Shown here piece by piece: positions 10,313-20,135 of a DNA stretch of 64,000 nt; positions within the stretch are counted from its first letter, which is position 1, and each line of letters begins with the position of its first letter. The notes beneath the pieces are model-generated. The model ran no database searches and was not told the DNA's origin. It saw nothing but the letters and a program-made list of their open reading frames with translations. The translations under genes and the position numbers were made by a program. Location of the stretch: positions 530,001 through 594,000 of the forward strand of contig JAESUZ010003487.1 in the NCBI GenBank assembly GCA_017311185.1. Reading direction: 5' to 3'. This DNA comes from Proteles cristata cristata. Its lineage: Eukaryota > Chordata > Mammalia > Carnivora > Hyaenidae.

Positions 10313-11242
10313 TGGAAGTGCTGAGATCCTGGTCTCCTGGAGCTGCTTCATGGGATTCTCTTTCAGGCACCTCTGATGAGAAGATGCGCTAAGCACTTCA
10401 ACAAATAGGGGTCCAATATGAGCCCACTGAAAATCAAATTCTGCTGCATACAAATTACACCTGAGTGAACAGAACAATCAAATGTTAGGGTTCTCTTATC
10501 AGATTCTGGCATTAACTGTATGCTCACTTTTAAAGAACGCTGCACAGTAAGATTTCATCATGTAGATTATTCATGTTCCTTTTCACTAGATTCCTATGTT
10601 TTTAAAATTTGCCTGAACTATTCTGATTAATAAATCAACCATTTTTGGAGGCTTGACGCAAGAGGAAATGCCTTTCATCCCTACTCAACTTTGCATCTGT
10701 AGCAGGATGCTTTGTCAATCACTTGTCATCAAGGTAATATTTACCCCTAGTAGTAGGAGTAATATCTACTCCTCTCTAGTAGATGATGATTACTAACACA
10801 CTATTCCAGCTATTGTATACACTGGCAGATCATGTTAGTAACACGTCTGAATGTCTCCTCTTATTGGAGGATCGAGAAATGCTTCAATTAGTCTTAATAC
10901 TCTTGGATAATGATGACAGACTGGGGAGATATTATTCATAAGGCCAGTTACAGAGGCGTAGGGCTTTTCTCCTTCTGAAATCATTTATAAATAATTTTTT
11001 AAATGTTTATCATATGTTGGAACCAGGCAAATATTTATCTTCTTGTTTCACAGAACAAAACAAGCCCTAAGAAAAGTCAAAAGTGTGTTCATTTTCCTTG
11101 TGCATTTCAGGAGGATCAGAATGATAACTTATTTATCAGTGTATCTCTAACACTTCACTCAGGGCTTCGCACATTGCAGATACTAAGTAACTAGACAGTA
11201 ATATATAGAATGAGGTATTGAGGTATTAGATTATAGATAAGT
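10313..11242. other. Unassigned AT-rich DNA
   Basis: Nothing recognised. A local repeat of TAGTAG/TCTACTCC at 10746-10785 is imperfect. Confidence 0.35.
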
Positions 11243-11260
11243 AACACAAGCCTATGTTTT

Positions 11261-11481
11261 GTTTTTTTTTTAATTTTTGTTTTATTTCTAGGAGAGAGAG
11301 AGAGAGACAGCATGAGCAGGGGAGGGTCAGAGAGAAAGGGAGATACAGACTCTGAAATAGGCTCCAGGCTCTGAGCTGGCAGTCGGCACAGAGCCCGACG
11401 CGGGGCCCAAACCCACGAACCACAAGATCATGACCTAAGCAAATGTCAGACGCTTAACCGACTAAGCCACCCAGGAGCCCC
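11261..11481 (-). mobile_element. Felid CAN SINE with 18-bp target duplication
   Basis: Minus copy: T tail, TTTATTTCTAGGAGAGAGAG, GGGGAGGGTCAGAGAGAAAG, then GACCTAAGCAAATGTCAGACGCTTAACCGACTAAGCCACCCAGGAGCCCC. The flanks AACACAAGCCTATGTTTT (11243-11260) and AACACAAGCTTATGTTTT (11482-11499) match at 17 of 18 bases. The CTAGGAGAGAG and GACCTAAGC variants mark the younger subfamily also seen at 18361, 34605, 43651 and 51529. Confidence 0.97.
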
Positions 11482-11499
11482 AACACAAGCTTATGTTTT

Positions 11500-12100
11500 A
11501 AAGGGCAAACTGTTAACTCTAAATAGTTTGTCTAAGGGTCAAGTATAGCTGACAAAATAGCACTAAGGCGCTGCCTCTGTACATGCTTGGGTTTACAGAA
11601 ACACATCAGATGTGTGAATACCAGCCTTCAACATTTAACTAGGAGATCACTTTTCAAAAGGAATTTCAAATGTGATTAGGTTGGGCCGTAGATTTCATTA
11701 GATCTCTATTCAATTTTTATAATTATGATTTTAGTTTAAATTTTATTAAAACTGTGGTATTTATAACGTATTATTTCTATAAAAAAAAACAAAACCTCTG
11801 CTGCTAATTCATAAATGAATGAAGGAAAATACTTGAGCCAAGTAATGTTACTACTATATCAAAACAAACAAACAAACAAACAAAAAACTTCCTAGGAAGC
11901 AAAAGAAAGAGCCATTAACTGAACTGATGATCTATTCTGTCTTTCCAGTGGTTTGAGTAGAGAGACCTGGAAGCTGGGATGTGATGAGTGATGTGGACTG
12001 AGATCATGTTGAGGATCTTGATGGCCGTGTCTTCCAGGTACACAGCGGATGGCAGAAGCTACTGGGTAGGGACAGAGGTCATTCCTGACATGCTTTGGTT
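11500..12100. other. Unassigned DNA with an AAAC microsatellite
   Basis: No dispersed repeat recognised; (AAAC)n at 11861-11886. Confidence 0.35.
11861..11886. repeat. (AAAC)n microsatellite
   Basis: Six tetranucleotide units in AAAACAAACAAACAAACAAA..., followed by AAAAAAC. Confidence 0.9.
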
Positions 12101-12120
12101 TAAATCATTTGGATCAGAAT

Positions 12121-12309
12121 AAGTCCCAGGGATGAAAAGCACAGAATAGGGAATATAGTCACTGGTATTGTCATAGGGATGTGTGGTGACAGATGGCACC
12201 TACGCTTGTGGTGAGCACAGCATAACATACAGAGTTGTCAAATCACTATGCTGTACACCTGAAAGTAATGTAACATTGTGTGTCACTATACTCAAATAAG
12301 AAAAAATTT
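12121..12309 (+). mobile_element. L1 3' end, 5'-truncated
   Basis: L1 3' UTR segments: GGAATATAGTCACTGGTATTG, GTGTGGTGACAGATGGCACC, AATCACTATGCTGTACACCTGAAAG, TAATGTAACATTGTGTGTCACTATACTCAAATAAG, then an A tail. A target duplication is visible: TAAATCATTTGGATCAGAAT at 12101-12120 and TAAATCATTCTGATCAAAT from 12310. This is an old L1MA-like 3' UTR rather than the carnivore form at 25616. Confidence 0.85.
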
Positions 12310-12329
12310 TAAATCATTCTGATCAAATA

Positions 12330-12704
12330 GAAAATTCAGATCAGAAAGGGTTAAGAGGATGCGATTTCAACTGAGATTCTTCTGAAAAACACATTTGCAT
12401 GAACTTGCAATCTTATTTCTTATATCAAAAAGGAAGAACCATATGTACAGAATCACTTATACTAATCACAGTATAGTAAGATTTCTTGTTCCAGGATAGT
12501 CACATACAAGCTGGTTAGATTTCTCAGAAGAACAAAAGTTTCAGAAAGACAAAAGCCCAGCTACGATGGGAGTAGGGAGCAATGGGAAGTTGTCTGATGG
12601 GTATAGATGGAGTTTTAGTTCTGCAAGATGAAGGGTTCTGGAGATCGGCTGTACAATAGGCACTCGACACTAATGAACTATACACGTAAAAATGGTTAAG
12701 ATGA
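12330..12704. other. Unassigned DNA
   Basis: Nothing recognised. Confidence 0.35.
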
Positions 12705-12898
12705 TGGGGTGCCTGGATGTCTCAGTGGCTTAAGTGTCTGACTTCAGCTCAGGTCATGATCTCACAGTTCAAGAATTCAAGCCCCCTTGTCAGGCTCTGT
12801 GCTAGCTGCTCAGAGCCTAGAGTCTCCTTCGGATTCTGCTGCTCACCCACTTGTGCTCTATCTCTCTCAAAAACAAATAAGAAACATTAAAAAAAAGG
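12705..12898 (+). mobile_element. Felid CAN SINE, shortened body
   Basis: GGGGTGCCTGGATGTCTCAG head, GGTCATGATCTCACAG, B box degraded to AAGAATTCAAGCCCCC, short CT body, AAACAAATAAGAAACATTAAAA tail. AATGGTTAAGATGA before and AAGGGTAAGACAG after suggest a diverged target duplication. Confidence 0.93.
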
Positions 12899-13415
12899 GT
12901 AAGACAGTGAATTTTATGTAATGTGTATTTCACAGGATTAAAATGAAAATCCGGATACTTCTCTATCTAACAGCCTAGATAATCCACCAAATTAATATAC
13001 CTGAAATATGATGCTTCAGGGCCCAACATCTTTGGACAGAAATGCTTCGAGAAACATTTCAGTTAGAAAGGGACACTGGGATTTATCACAAATTTATGGG
13101 GCACTGAAATGCCTGCCTCTACTGCACATGTTGTTCAATTGAAGCCCTTTCTTCCTAGAAAGTTTAAGATCTAGTAACTTCCAGTTAGCACAAATTTATA
13201 TTGTTGATATTGCAAAAGAGGAACTCAGGATTGAATCAGCACCAACAATAAACCTGTCTGTTCCTTTCCCAATGTGCCTTTCTCATTTCTTCTAGAAGGG
13301 CACTGGCCAGCTCTCTGTACAAAACATATAAACTACTTTTTATATTTCTTCTTGCATGACAGCATAGTATTTAACTGCTTCCCAGCGAAGTAACCAGAAA
13401 ACTAGTTATCTAAAG
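12899..13415. other. Unassigned DNA
   Basis: Nothing recognised. Confidence 0.35.
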
Positions 13416-13692
13416 CAGTACTGTGCAATAGAAACATGTCATTTAGAATTTCTATACTCCATTTAAAGAAGTAAATATAAACAGCTAACATTCTCAATAA
13501 TGTACTTTATTTAACACAATATATTAAAAATTATCACTCCAGTATGCAATCAGCATAAGCATTTTTTAATGAGATAACTCGCATATTTTTTGGACTAAGT
13601 CCTCAAAATCTGGTGTATACATTTCTAGCCCATCTTTAACTCAGATTAATTATATTTCAAAGTGTTCAGTAGTTACCATATTGGAAAACACA
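13416..13692 (+). mobile_element. Nonautonomous DNA transposon relic, hAT-like
   Basis: Left tip CAGTACTGTGCAATAGAAAC; body ATGTACTTTATTTAACACAATATATTAAAA, TAATGAGATAACTCGCATAT, AGTCCTCAAAATCTGGTGTATAC; right end GTGTTCAGTAGTTACCATATTGGAAAACAC. These blocks match the widespread mammalian MITE that ends in ...GTGGCTACCGTATTGGACAGCAC. The tips share an inverted CCAATA, although the right tip is decayed. Family name not recalled with certainty. Confidence 0.6.
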
Positions 13693-14747
13693 CTTCTAAG
13701 TATTAACACATCCAATGAATAATTAAATCCTTTAATATACCATATCAACCAAATGGTTCTGAAATTTGTTCATATGTCATTTTCTTTGTTGCAGTTTTGA
13801 AGATCATTTTAATTGTCACTTAAGACTGATTATGCCTGCATACCATGAAAGTGTGGAACAAATTTATTTTTTGGATTAAGATTTATACAAAATATTTGAA
13901 GACAAGAAAATAATGTTTTGAAAGTGAAAATAAGTAAAGTTTTTCACTGCTACTCTTGTCTCCATATCAACTGCAAAACAAAAATATATTTTTATTGAAA
14001 TCATCTTCTATTAAAATTTAGTTTGATCAGTGATGAAGATGCATGACAACCCAGCAAGACACCTATTTTTAAGTTAACATTCAGGGTAAATTAACTGGCA
14101 AGAAAAAAAAGTGAGAATTTCTCTGATTCTAAGGGGAAGAGATCTTGAACTTCCTCCTCTGATCCTAGATCCTACAGAAACGAATTATTTGAGATGCTAG
14201 TACTATGGGATCATTTTCCTACATACATTGTGTAGCTGGAGAAGCTTGTGAGAGAACGTCAATCTACGCTGCCATCTTGGCAGGTATTTTTAGCGTCTCC
14301 ATCACACAGGTGCAGCAACACAAGGGGCTGTATGGGAAGCAGCAGTGTGTGGAGGTACCACGGCGTGGGAGGTACCACGGTGTGAGAGCTGCACAGCGAA
14401 TATAGGGAGAGGGACTCTCAGTGCCATTGCTGATGTTCTAGATGCTGTGAGCCCCAAAGTCGCTTTCCCACATATGTGCATCCCTTGCTAAAGAGCCAAA
14501 ATGCTTCGATAATATTATGGTGTGTATTTTCTTAAAAAAAAAAAAAAAAAGGCTGCAGACAGCACTTGCCAAAAATTGCTCTATTTTTAATAGGTTGTTT
14601 ATGTTTTTGAATGGTGTGGGGGAATTTAGTGTCTGGGGAAACCACTAGATGGAGAGTTTGGAAATGAGAAGAAGGCATGAAATCCAGATAATTGAGACAT
14701 ATAGGGCTGTTCTAGGCACATGAGTGAGTTTGGGAAATTGGTCAGTG
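13693..14747. other. Unassigned AT-rich DNA with a 17-bp duplication
   Basis: No dispersed repeat recognised. Contains a 17-bp tandem duplication at 14351-14384 and an A17 run at 14534-14550. Small open frame 14205-14405 has no homology that I recognise. Confidence 0.35.
14351..14384. repeat. 17-bp tandem duplication
   Basis: GGAGGTACCACGGCGTG (14351-14367) is followed directly by GGAGGTACCACGGTGTG (14368-14384), one mismatch in 17. Confidence 0.95.
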
Positions 14748-14927
14748 TCCTCCCCTCCCCCCTCCCCTCCTCCTCCTCCTCCCTCCCTCCCCCCTCCCTC
14801 CTCCTCCCTCCCTCCCCTCCCCCTCTCCTCCTCCCTCCCTCCCCTCCTCCCTCCTCCCTCCTCCTCCTCCTCCTCCTCCCCTCCTCCTCCTCCCTCCCTC
14901 CCCTCCCTCCCCCTCCCTCCTCCCCCT
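14748..14927 (+). repeat. 180-base uninterrupted polypyrimidine tract (CCT/CCCT)n
   Basis: Every base from 14748 to 14927 is C or T, arranged as mixed TCC, TCCC and TCCCC units. The proline/serine/leucine-rich frames across it (14720-14951) are artefacts of the repeat. The minus strand is a 180-base GA/GGA purine run. Confidence 0.98.
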
Positions 14928-15819
14928 GTTTCCTCCAGGCTTCTTAACTAGGAGATGTTGTTAGGCCGGCCACCGGTCTGTCCTATGCTGGACTGATTCT
15001 GTAGACATCACTTTGTTTCCTCAATGTTTCCAAACCTTCCCTCTCCCGGACTAATCACACTAACTTAAAGCTCCACCCAGTGCTAGACACACTGACAAAC
15101 AAGGAATCTAATGATTGAAGTTCCTCTAACCCTTCAGCCCTTCCTAAATAATGGGTTCTAACCTTGCGTCTGAACAGTACGCAGAACTTTTTTGTTCAGA
15201 ACAAAACATCTTTATTTCTGATTCCAAAAACAAAGATATGTGTTTGGTGATGTATGTTTCAGAAGGAAAAGGAAATAGCAAAGGAAGGATGTGGAATAAA
15301 GGCAGAGGGATACCATTTGAAGGAGGCAGGACTGTGGGGGCCCAATCAGGGTTTATTACTTCTTCCTTCTAACTGCAGATGGACTTGAGGGACTCTCATC
15401 TTTGAGGGACAGATTCAGCTTTCATTCCTGAGATTACCATTTGATCCCTACCTTGCTTTCAACATGAAGCAGGAACCAGTGTCTTTGATTAAGATGGACT
15501 AGTAGAATGGAAAACTCAATTTGGACAATAAACCATGGCTCCTCTTGATCAGTGGGCATTTTTACAGTAGACCATTAATTATTCAGTTACTATTTCACTG
15601 GCTACTTGGAATTTGTATACACAAACCACACGAAAGCTGGAACCTGGCTCATGGTGTGAAGTCAGAGAACTATGGGAGACGAAGGAATTCTAGAAGTTGA
15701 CAAAGAATGCCTGAGAGATGAGATTCATTTAAACCCCTCCAAACTTCCTCCCTCATTTCAGTGTAAGGCAAAGGGCAGAATGCAGAGCCCCTGTGGAATC
15801 TGTACCCATTATATCAACC
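14928..15819. other. Unassigned DNA
   Basis: Nothing recognised beyond single-copy-looking sequence. Confidence 0.35.
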
Positions 15820-15985
15820 TCCTCTCCATATATTAAGCAAATATTTATTAAGCTTCTCTCTGTGTCAGGTATAGTTTTAGGAACTGGAAAGAGTTGGAGC
15901 CTCGACAGGCAACATCCCTGCTCTCATAAACTTCACATTCTGGAAGGAAGCGGAAGATGGCAAATGAATACAGAAATAGGAAAGT
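15820..15985 (+). repeat. Ancient mammalian dispersed repeat, 5' portion
   Basis: ATATTAAGCAAATATTTATTAAGC, CTGTGTCAGGTATAGTTTTAGGAACTGG, CATCCCTGCTCTCATAAACTTCACATTCTGG matches the very common old repeat with AAATATTTATTGAGCRCCTACTATGTGCCAGGCAC...CCTGCCCTCATGGAGCTTACA. Family name not recalled; other parts of it are at 31235, 35570 and 51865. Confidence 0.5.
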
Positions 15986-16506
15986 TCAGATAGCACCCCA
16001 GGCTACGAAAAGAAAACTAAGTAATGTGACAGAACAGGGAGTGGTCTCTTCGTAGGGGGTAGTTTGTGAGGCATTCACGAGATAGAACAACACTGAGTAT
16101 TTAAATGGCCGTCTGTAAGGGTGCTGACAATATGGACTCCGTCTTTGGCCCTCCATTTTGCTCATGTCCATGCAATGACATCCCTCGGGGTACGTGTTCC
16201 AGGCTCCCTGGAGGTCAATGCATTCCTTGACCGGAGTCCATGAAGGCTTGCTCTGAGAGTCCCTCTGGAGCAGGGATGGCGTCACTTTAGATAACGACCC
16301 TTTGACCTCACCACAATGGTTTCTGCATGTCCCCTGATGCTATGAAATCTGGGGATTAAGGCCTGGACTTTGCAGGGAAGAGCTGTGAAGAGCTCAGATC
16401 ATCATCCACCCCAGGCCCCCTGTTAGTCAGTTACCCTGAATAAAACTCTGTGTAAACAGTATGGAGTAGCTTGCTTCATTTTTCTATCTCAACGTGCCTT
16501 CCCGGT
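15986..16506. other. Unassigned DNA
   Basis: No repeat recognised. The 99-codon minus frame at 15986-16285 lacks recognisable features. Confidence 0.35.
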
Positions 16507-16521
16507 CTAGAGGACACTTTA

Positions 16522-16781
16522 TGTTTCTATTCTATTCTATTCTATTCTATTCTATTCTATTCTATTCTATTCTATTCTATTCTATTCTATTATTTCTAAA
16601 AGAGAGAGAGACAGCATGATCAGGAGAGGGTCAGAGAGAGAGGGAGATACAGAATTTGAAACAGGCTCCAGGCTCTGAGCTGGCTATCAGCACAGAGCCT
16701 GACACAGGGCTCGAACCCACGAACTGTGAAATCATGACCTGAGCTGAAGTCGGATGCTTAACCGACTGAGCCACCCAAGCC
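16522..16781 (-). mobile_element. Felid CAN SINE whose tail became a pentanucleotide repeat
   Basis: Minus copy bounded by CTAGAGGACACTTTA (16507-16521) and CTAGAGGATACTTTA (16782-16796), 14 of 15 identical. The tail region is 13 uninterrupted TTCTA units. Body GAGAGGGTCAGAGAGAGAGGG; tRNA part GGGCTCGAACCCACGAACTG (an intact B box) ending CCGACTGAGCCACCCAAGCC. Confidence 0.97.
16525..16589. repeat. (TTCTA)13 microsatellite
   Basis: Thirteen perfect pentanucleotide units, on the tail side of the SINE (AGAAT on the SINE's sense strand). Confidence 0.98.
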
Positions 16782-16796
16782 CTAGAGGATACTTTA

Positions 16797-17202
16797 CTGT
16801 CCCCTTTCTAACAAGGCCTGATTGGGGAGGGAAAAAAAAGCTTAAAAGCTGGTGAATTTCCCATAAAGATGTACTGGAACATGTCTGATTTGGGTGATTT
16901 AAAAAAATGAAGTTAAAGCCTCATGCAAGCAACCCTTAATACCGAGGACATTATATATGGCATTATTCTGTTTTTAGCTTCCACACCTCATAAACATGCC
17001 ACTTGCACAACCAAAATCCATACTGCTTTCAACATTACAGCTATATTTCCACCCCAGATCTAATTCTGTGGCTATTCCAAATCTCCATTTAAAACTCTGA
17101 ATGGCCGGAAAACAGAAAGTGACAATTCAGAAGGTCCTACACTTAATTCCAACAAAATGTATAAGTTCAAAGGGGATCCTTTAACACAAAAGTTAAAAGA
17201 GA
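16797..17202. other. Unassigned DNA
   Basis: Nothing recognised. Confidence 0.35.
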
Positions 17203-17388
17203 GGGGCACCTGAGTGGCTCAGTCAGTTGAGAGTTGGACTTCGGCTCAGGTCACGATCTCGAGTTTCCGAGTTCGAGCCCCGCATCGGCCCACTGTTGTC
17301 AGCACAGAGCCTGCTAGGAATTCTCTGTCCGTGTCTCTCTCTGCCCCTCCCTGCCTCTCAAAAATAAATAAAACATTAAAAAGTAAAA
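17203..17388 (+). mobile_element. Felid CAN SINE, short variant
   Basis: GGGGCACCTGAGTGGCTCAG head, GGTCACGATCTCGAG, intact B box GAGTTCGAGCCCCGC, brief CT body, AAATAAATAAAACATTAAAA tail. Left flank AAAGTTAAAAGA and right flank AAGTAAAAGA are a probable target duplication. Inverted partner at 17595-17827. Confidence 0.95.
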
Positions 17389-17594
17389 GACAAAGGGTAA
17401 CCTGATGGTTCACCAGAACTTCAAAATGTCTGACTCTTTGGTTGAGAGGCTTTCTCCTCTTGCCTTGGGTTCCATGAACAGGGGATGGTTCATAATTGGC
17501 ACAATCCTGCCCAAGGGAGTTGAGATTTCAAACGCAGTACAATATTTTCTGTATATCCTAAAATTAAATTATCTTTTGTCCATTGACTTGATAA

Positions 17595-17827
17595 ACTTTT
17601 TTTTAATAAAAATTTTTTAATGTTTTTATTTATTTCTGAGAGAGAGAGAAAGACAGTGTGAGCAGGGGAGGGTCAGAGAGAGAGGGAGACACAGAATCTG
17701 AAGCAGCCTCTAGGCTCTGAGCTAGCTGTTGGCACAGAGCCCAATGCGGGACTCAAACTCATGAACCATGAGATCATGACCTGAGCTGAAGTCAGGCACT
17801 TAACCGATTGAGCTACCCAGGCATCCC
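17595..17827 (-). mobile_element. Felid CAN SINE
   Basis: Minus copy between two exact TGACTTGATAA copies (17584-17594 and 17828-17838). Contains GAGCAGGGGAGGGTCAGAGAG, CTCAAACTCATGAACCATGAG (decayed B box) and TTAACCGATTGAGCTACCCAGGCATCCC. Confidence 0.96.
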
Positions 17828-17838
17828 TGACTTGATAA

Positions 17839-18331
17839 GGTTCTTAAAGCAAATTCTGATACCTGGAGCTATGAATTTAAGGACTCCAGCAAGGGTGAAT
17901 CTTCTCTTCTTTCTTCCTTCATCCATCCATTTATTCACTTTGAAAAACTGTGTGTGCCTGAGGTCAGCCAAGAAAAGTGAAAGTATAGGTTTAGAGAAAT
18001 CTTTTTTTATGTCACGCAATTTTTGTTTTTGCCCCTTTTCTGGGGCAGAACAGAATTTTTCAAAATCTCGCCTAAGGTCCAGCACTGTCCAAACCATCAC
18101 ATGCGTGTCGGTTACAATGCATATTCCAGACTCTATTATGAGCCAGATAGATTAGGAATGCGTGGAGTGAGGACCTGAAATCTGTATGTTAAACTGGCAC
18201 CCTGGGTAATTCTCATGCAACTGAAAAATCAAAGTCCACAGCGTTATTGTGAGCTTTGTGCTCCAGCATGAACCTGCTCTGCCCCTCAGTCTGTGGTTTC
18301 AGAGCTGGTAAAGGTACTAACAGGCCACAGA
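17839..18331. other. Mostly unassigned; possible MER5-like piece
   Basis: About 18145-18222 (GGACCTGAAATCTGTATGTTAAACTGGCACCCTGGGTAATTCTCATGCA, read in parts) resembles a MER5-type MITE core. The remainder is not recognised. The overlapping frames at 17808-18155 (+) and 17813-18100 (-) include SINE sequence and are not gene candidates. Confidence 0.35.
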
Positions 18332-18785
18332 TTACTAAATGCTTTTACATACAATGTCTTTTCTTTTTTTTTTTAATGTTTTATTTATTTCTAGGAGAGA
18401 GAGAGAGAGCGTGAACAGGGGAGGGTCAGAGAGAGAGGGAGTCACAGACTGAAACAGGCTCCAGGCTCTGAGCTGGCAGTCAGCACAGAGCCCGACGCGG
18501 GGCTCGAACGCGGGGCTCGAACCCACGAACCGCGAGATCATGACCTAAGCGAAAGTCGGACGCTTAACCGACTAAGCCCACCCAGGCGCCCTACATACAA
18601 TGTCTTAAGTGACTCCCACAACCACCCTTCAAGGGAGGCGGAAGAGATCTTTTGATTTCATTTTACAGATGAGGGAACTAAGGTTCAAAAAGAAAAACCC
18701 AAATGAAGTGCCCAGTGCAGGTAATTAGCAAGAGGCAGCTGGATTTTAGGTCTTCTTCTAAGGAGTTCCATGCTCCTGTTTCCTG
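18332..18785 (-). repeat. MIR interrupted by a SINE
   Basis: Left part 18332-18360 (ACTAAATGCTTTTACATACAATG) and right part 18607-18785 (AAGTGACTCCCACAACCACCC, ATTTCATTTTACAGATGAGGGAACTAAGG, GTAATTAGCAAGAGGCAGCTGG) join into one reverse MIR when the SINE at 18361-18591 and one copy of its target duplication are removed. Confidence 0.7.
18361..18591 (-). mobile_element. Young felid CAN SINE with duplicated B box
   Basis: Flanked by exact 15-bp TACATACAATGTCTT at 18346-18360 and 18592-18606. Carries the CTAGGAGAGAG and GACCTAAGCGAAAGTCGGACGC subfamily marks. ACGCGGGGCTCGA occurs twice in tandem (18495-18507 and 18508-18520), so the GGTTCGAGCCC-type internal promoter box is partly duplicated. 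Inserted into a MIR. Confidence 0.98.
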
Positions 18786-18949
18786 GATTGGCCATATTTC
18801 ACAGCCACTGCAAATGTGGAGTCCAAGGGACATCTTGGGCAGCCAGTGCGAGGCGGAAAGAAATCTGGTCACTGCAGTAGATGACTATTGTTGCCCCGGC
18901 CACTTCGATCACCCAGTTATGGGGCCTCTTAGTAACAATACACAGTCTC

Positions 18950-19333
18950 TGCTGTGGAATGAATTGTGTCTCACCACCACCAATTCATACGTTGAAGCCC
19001 CAACTTCCAATGTGATGGTATTTGGAGATGGGGCCTTTGCAGGGATAATTAGGTTTAGCTGAGTTCATGAGGGTGGGGTCCCCGTGATGGGATTAGTGCC
19101 CTTGTAAGAAGACACCCCTGAGAGCTTGCAATTTCTTTCCCTCTCTCTCTGCTATGGGAGGACACAGTGAGAAGGTGCCATTTGGTAAGCCAGGAAGACA
19201 GCCTCACCAGGAGCCAACCATGGTGGCACCCTGGTCTCAGACTTCCCGCCTCCAGAGCTGTGAAGAAATACATTTCTATTGCTGAAGCCAGCTGGTTTAT
19301 AGGGTTCTGTTACAACCTGAGCAGACTAAGACA
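18950..19333 (+). mobile_element. MLT1-type (ERVL-MaLR) solo LTR
   Basis: TGCTGTGGAATGAATTGTGTC start, ATACGTTGAAGCCCCAACTTCC, GGTATTTGGAGATGGGGCC, GGACACAGTGAGAAGGTGCC, AAGCCAGGAAGACAGCCTCACC, CCGCCTCCAGAGCTGTGAAG and terminal GAGCAGACTAAGACA. Full-length LTR pattern with no internal sequence beside it. Frames 18703-19062 and 19055-19273 cross it. Confidence 0.8.
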
Positions 19334-19644
19334 GTCCCTGCTTCTTTGAGATATTTGGTTCCTCAAAATTATTTCGGCATTCAATCACCTAGTTATGGCA
19401 TCTCTCTAGGTCCTCATGGAAACCATGCCTCCTCTTAACTTTTCTGTCAAGATGGAGTAGGAACAGAAAATTATTCAAGAAATAATGTAAGTTGTTTTCA
19501 GAAAGGACAGGACATACAGAAGGAGACAAAGACTCTGAGCATCTGGTCACAAGGTGGAGGATTTAAAGTATCCTAAAGCAATTCTCCTTGGAAAAGCCAT
19601 ACAAGACCACATCTTTATATATAAATATATATGTATATATTTAT
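19334..19644. other. Unassigned DNA
   Basis: Nothing recognised; ends in an AT-alternating run at 19616-19645. Confidence 0.35.
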
Positions 19645-19867
19645 ATTTTAAAGTTTATTTATTTATTTTGAGAGAGAGAAAGGGAGAGAGAGTGAGAGCG
19701 TGTGTGAGCAGGGGAGAGAGAGAGGGAGAGAGACAGAACCCCAAGCAGGCTCTGCACTGTCATGAAGAAGCCCGACTCAGGGTTGCAACTCACTAACTGA
19801 ACTCAGATCATGACCTGAGCTAAAATCAAGAGTTGGATGCTTACTGACTGAGCCACCTGGGTGCCCT
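19645..19867 (-). mobile_element. Felid CAN SINE, diverged
   Basis: TTTATTTATTTATTTTGAGAGAG tail side, GA-rich body, GACCTGAGCTAAAATCAAGAG and GACTGAGCCACCTGGGTGCCC head. The B box is damaged (GGGTTGCAACTC) and the central linker has changed to GCACTGTCATGAAGAAG. No clear target duplication. Older subfamily. Confidence 0.92.
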
Positions 19868-19945
19868 GAACACACACCTCTATAAATGTCTTTTGTCTAG
19901 CACACAGAGCAAGGATAAACATACGACCAGCTGTAACAGTCATGA

Positions 19946-20135
19946 ACTGGTATCTACTCTGTGCCCGATCTTATATTTTACTGTGTGATCTCATTCAGTT
20001 GTAAGAATAACGTAGTCAGGTGGGAGTACTCATTTAACTACTTAGGAACTCAAGCCTACAGGTTAAGAACCTGGCCTGCATTCATAAGGGCTAGTAGGGC
20101 AGACCTAGAATATAAACCCAAGGCCTCTCTGATTC
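19946..20135 (-). repeat. MIR, reverse
   Basis: TGATCTCATTCAGTTGTAAGAATAACG, GGTTAAGAACCTGGCCTGC, TAGTAGGGCAGACCTAGAATATAAACCCAAGG follow the reverse MIR order. Heavily diverged. Confidence 0.5.

Noticed and set aside
14720..14951. Proline/serine/leucine-rich open frames on the plus strand
   Set aside because: Produced by the pyrimidine tract; any frame through CCT/TCC repeats stays open.
17203..17388. tRNA-like A and B boxes in this and other SINEs
   Set aside because: They belong to the tRNA-derived heads of CAN SINEs, not to functional tRNA genes; no acceptor stem closure is present.
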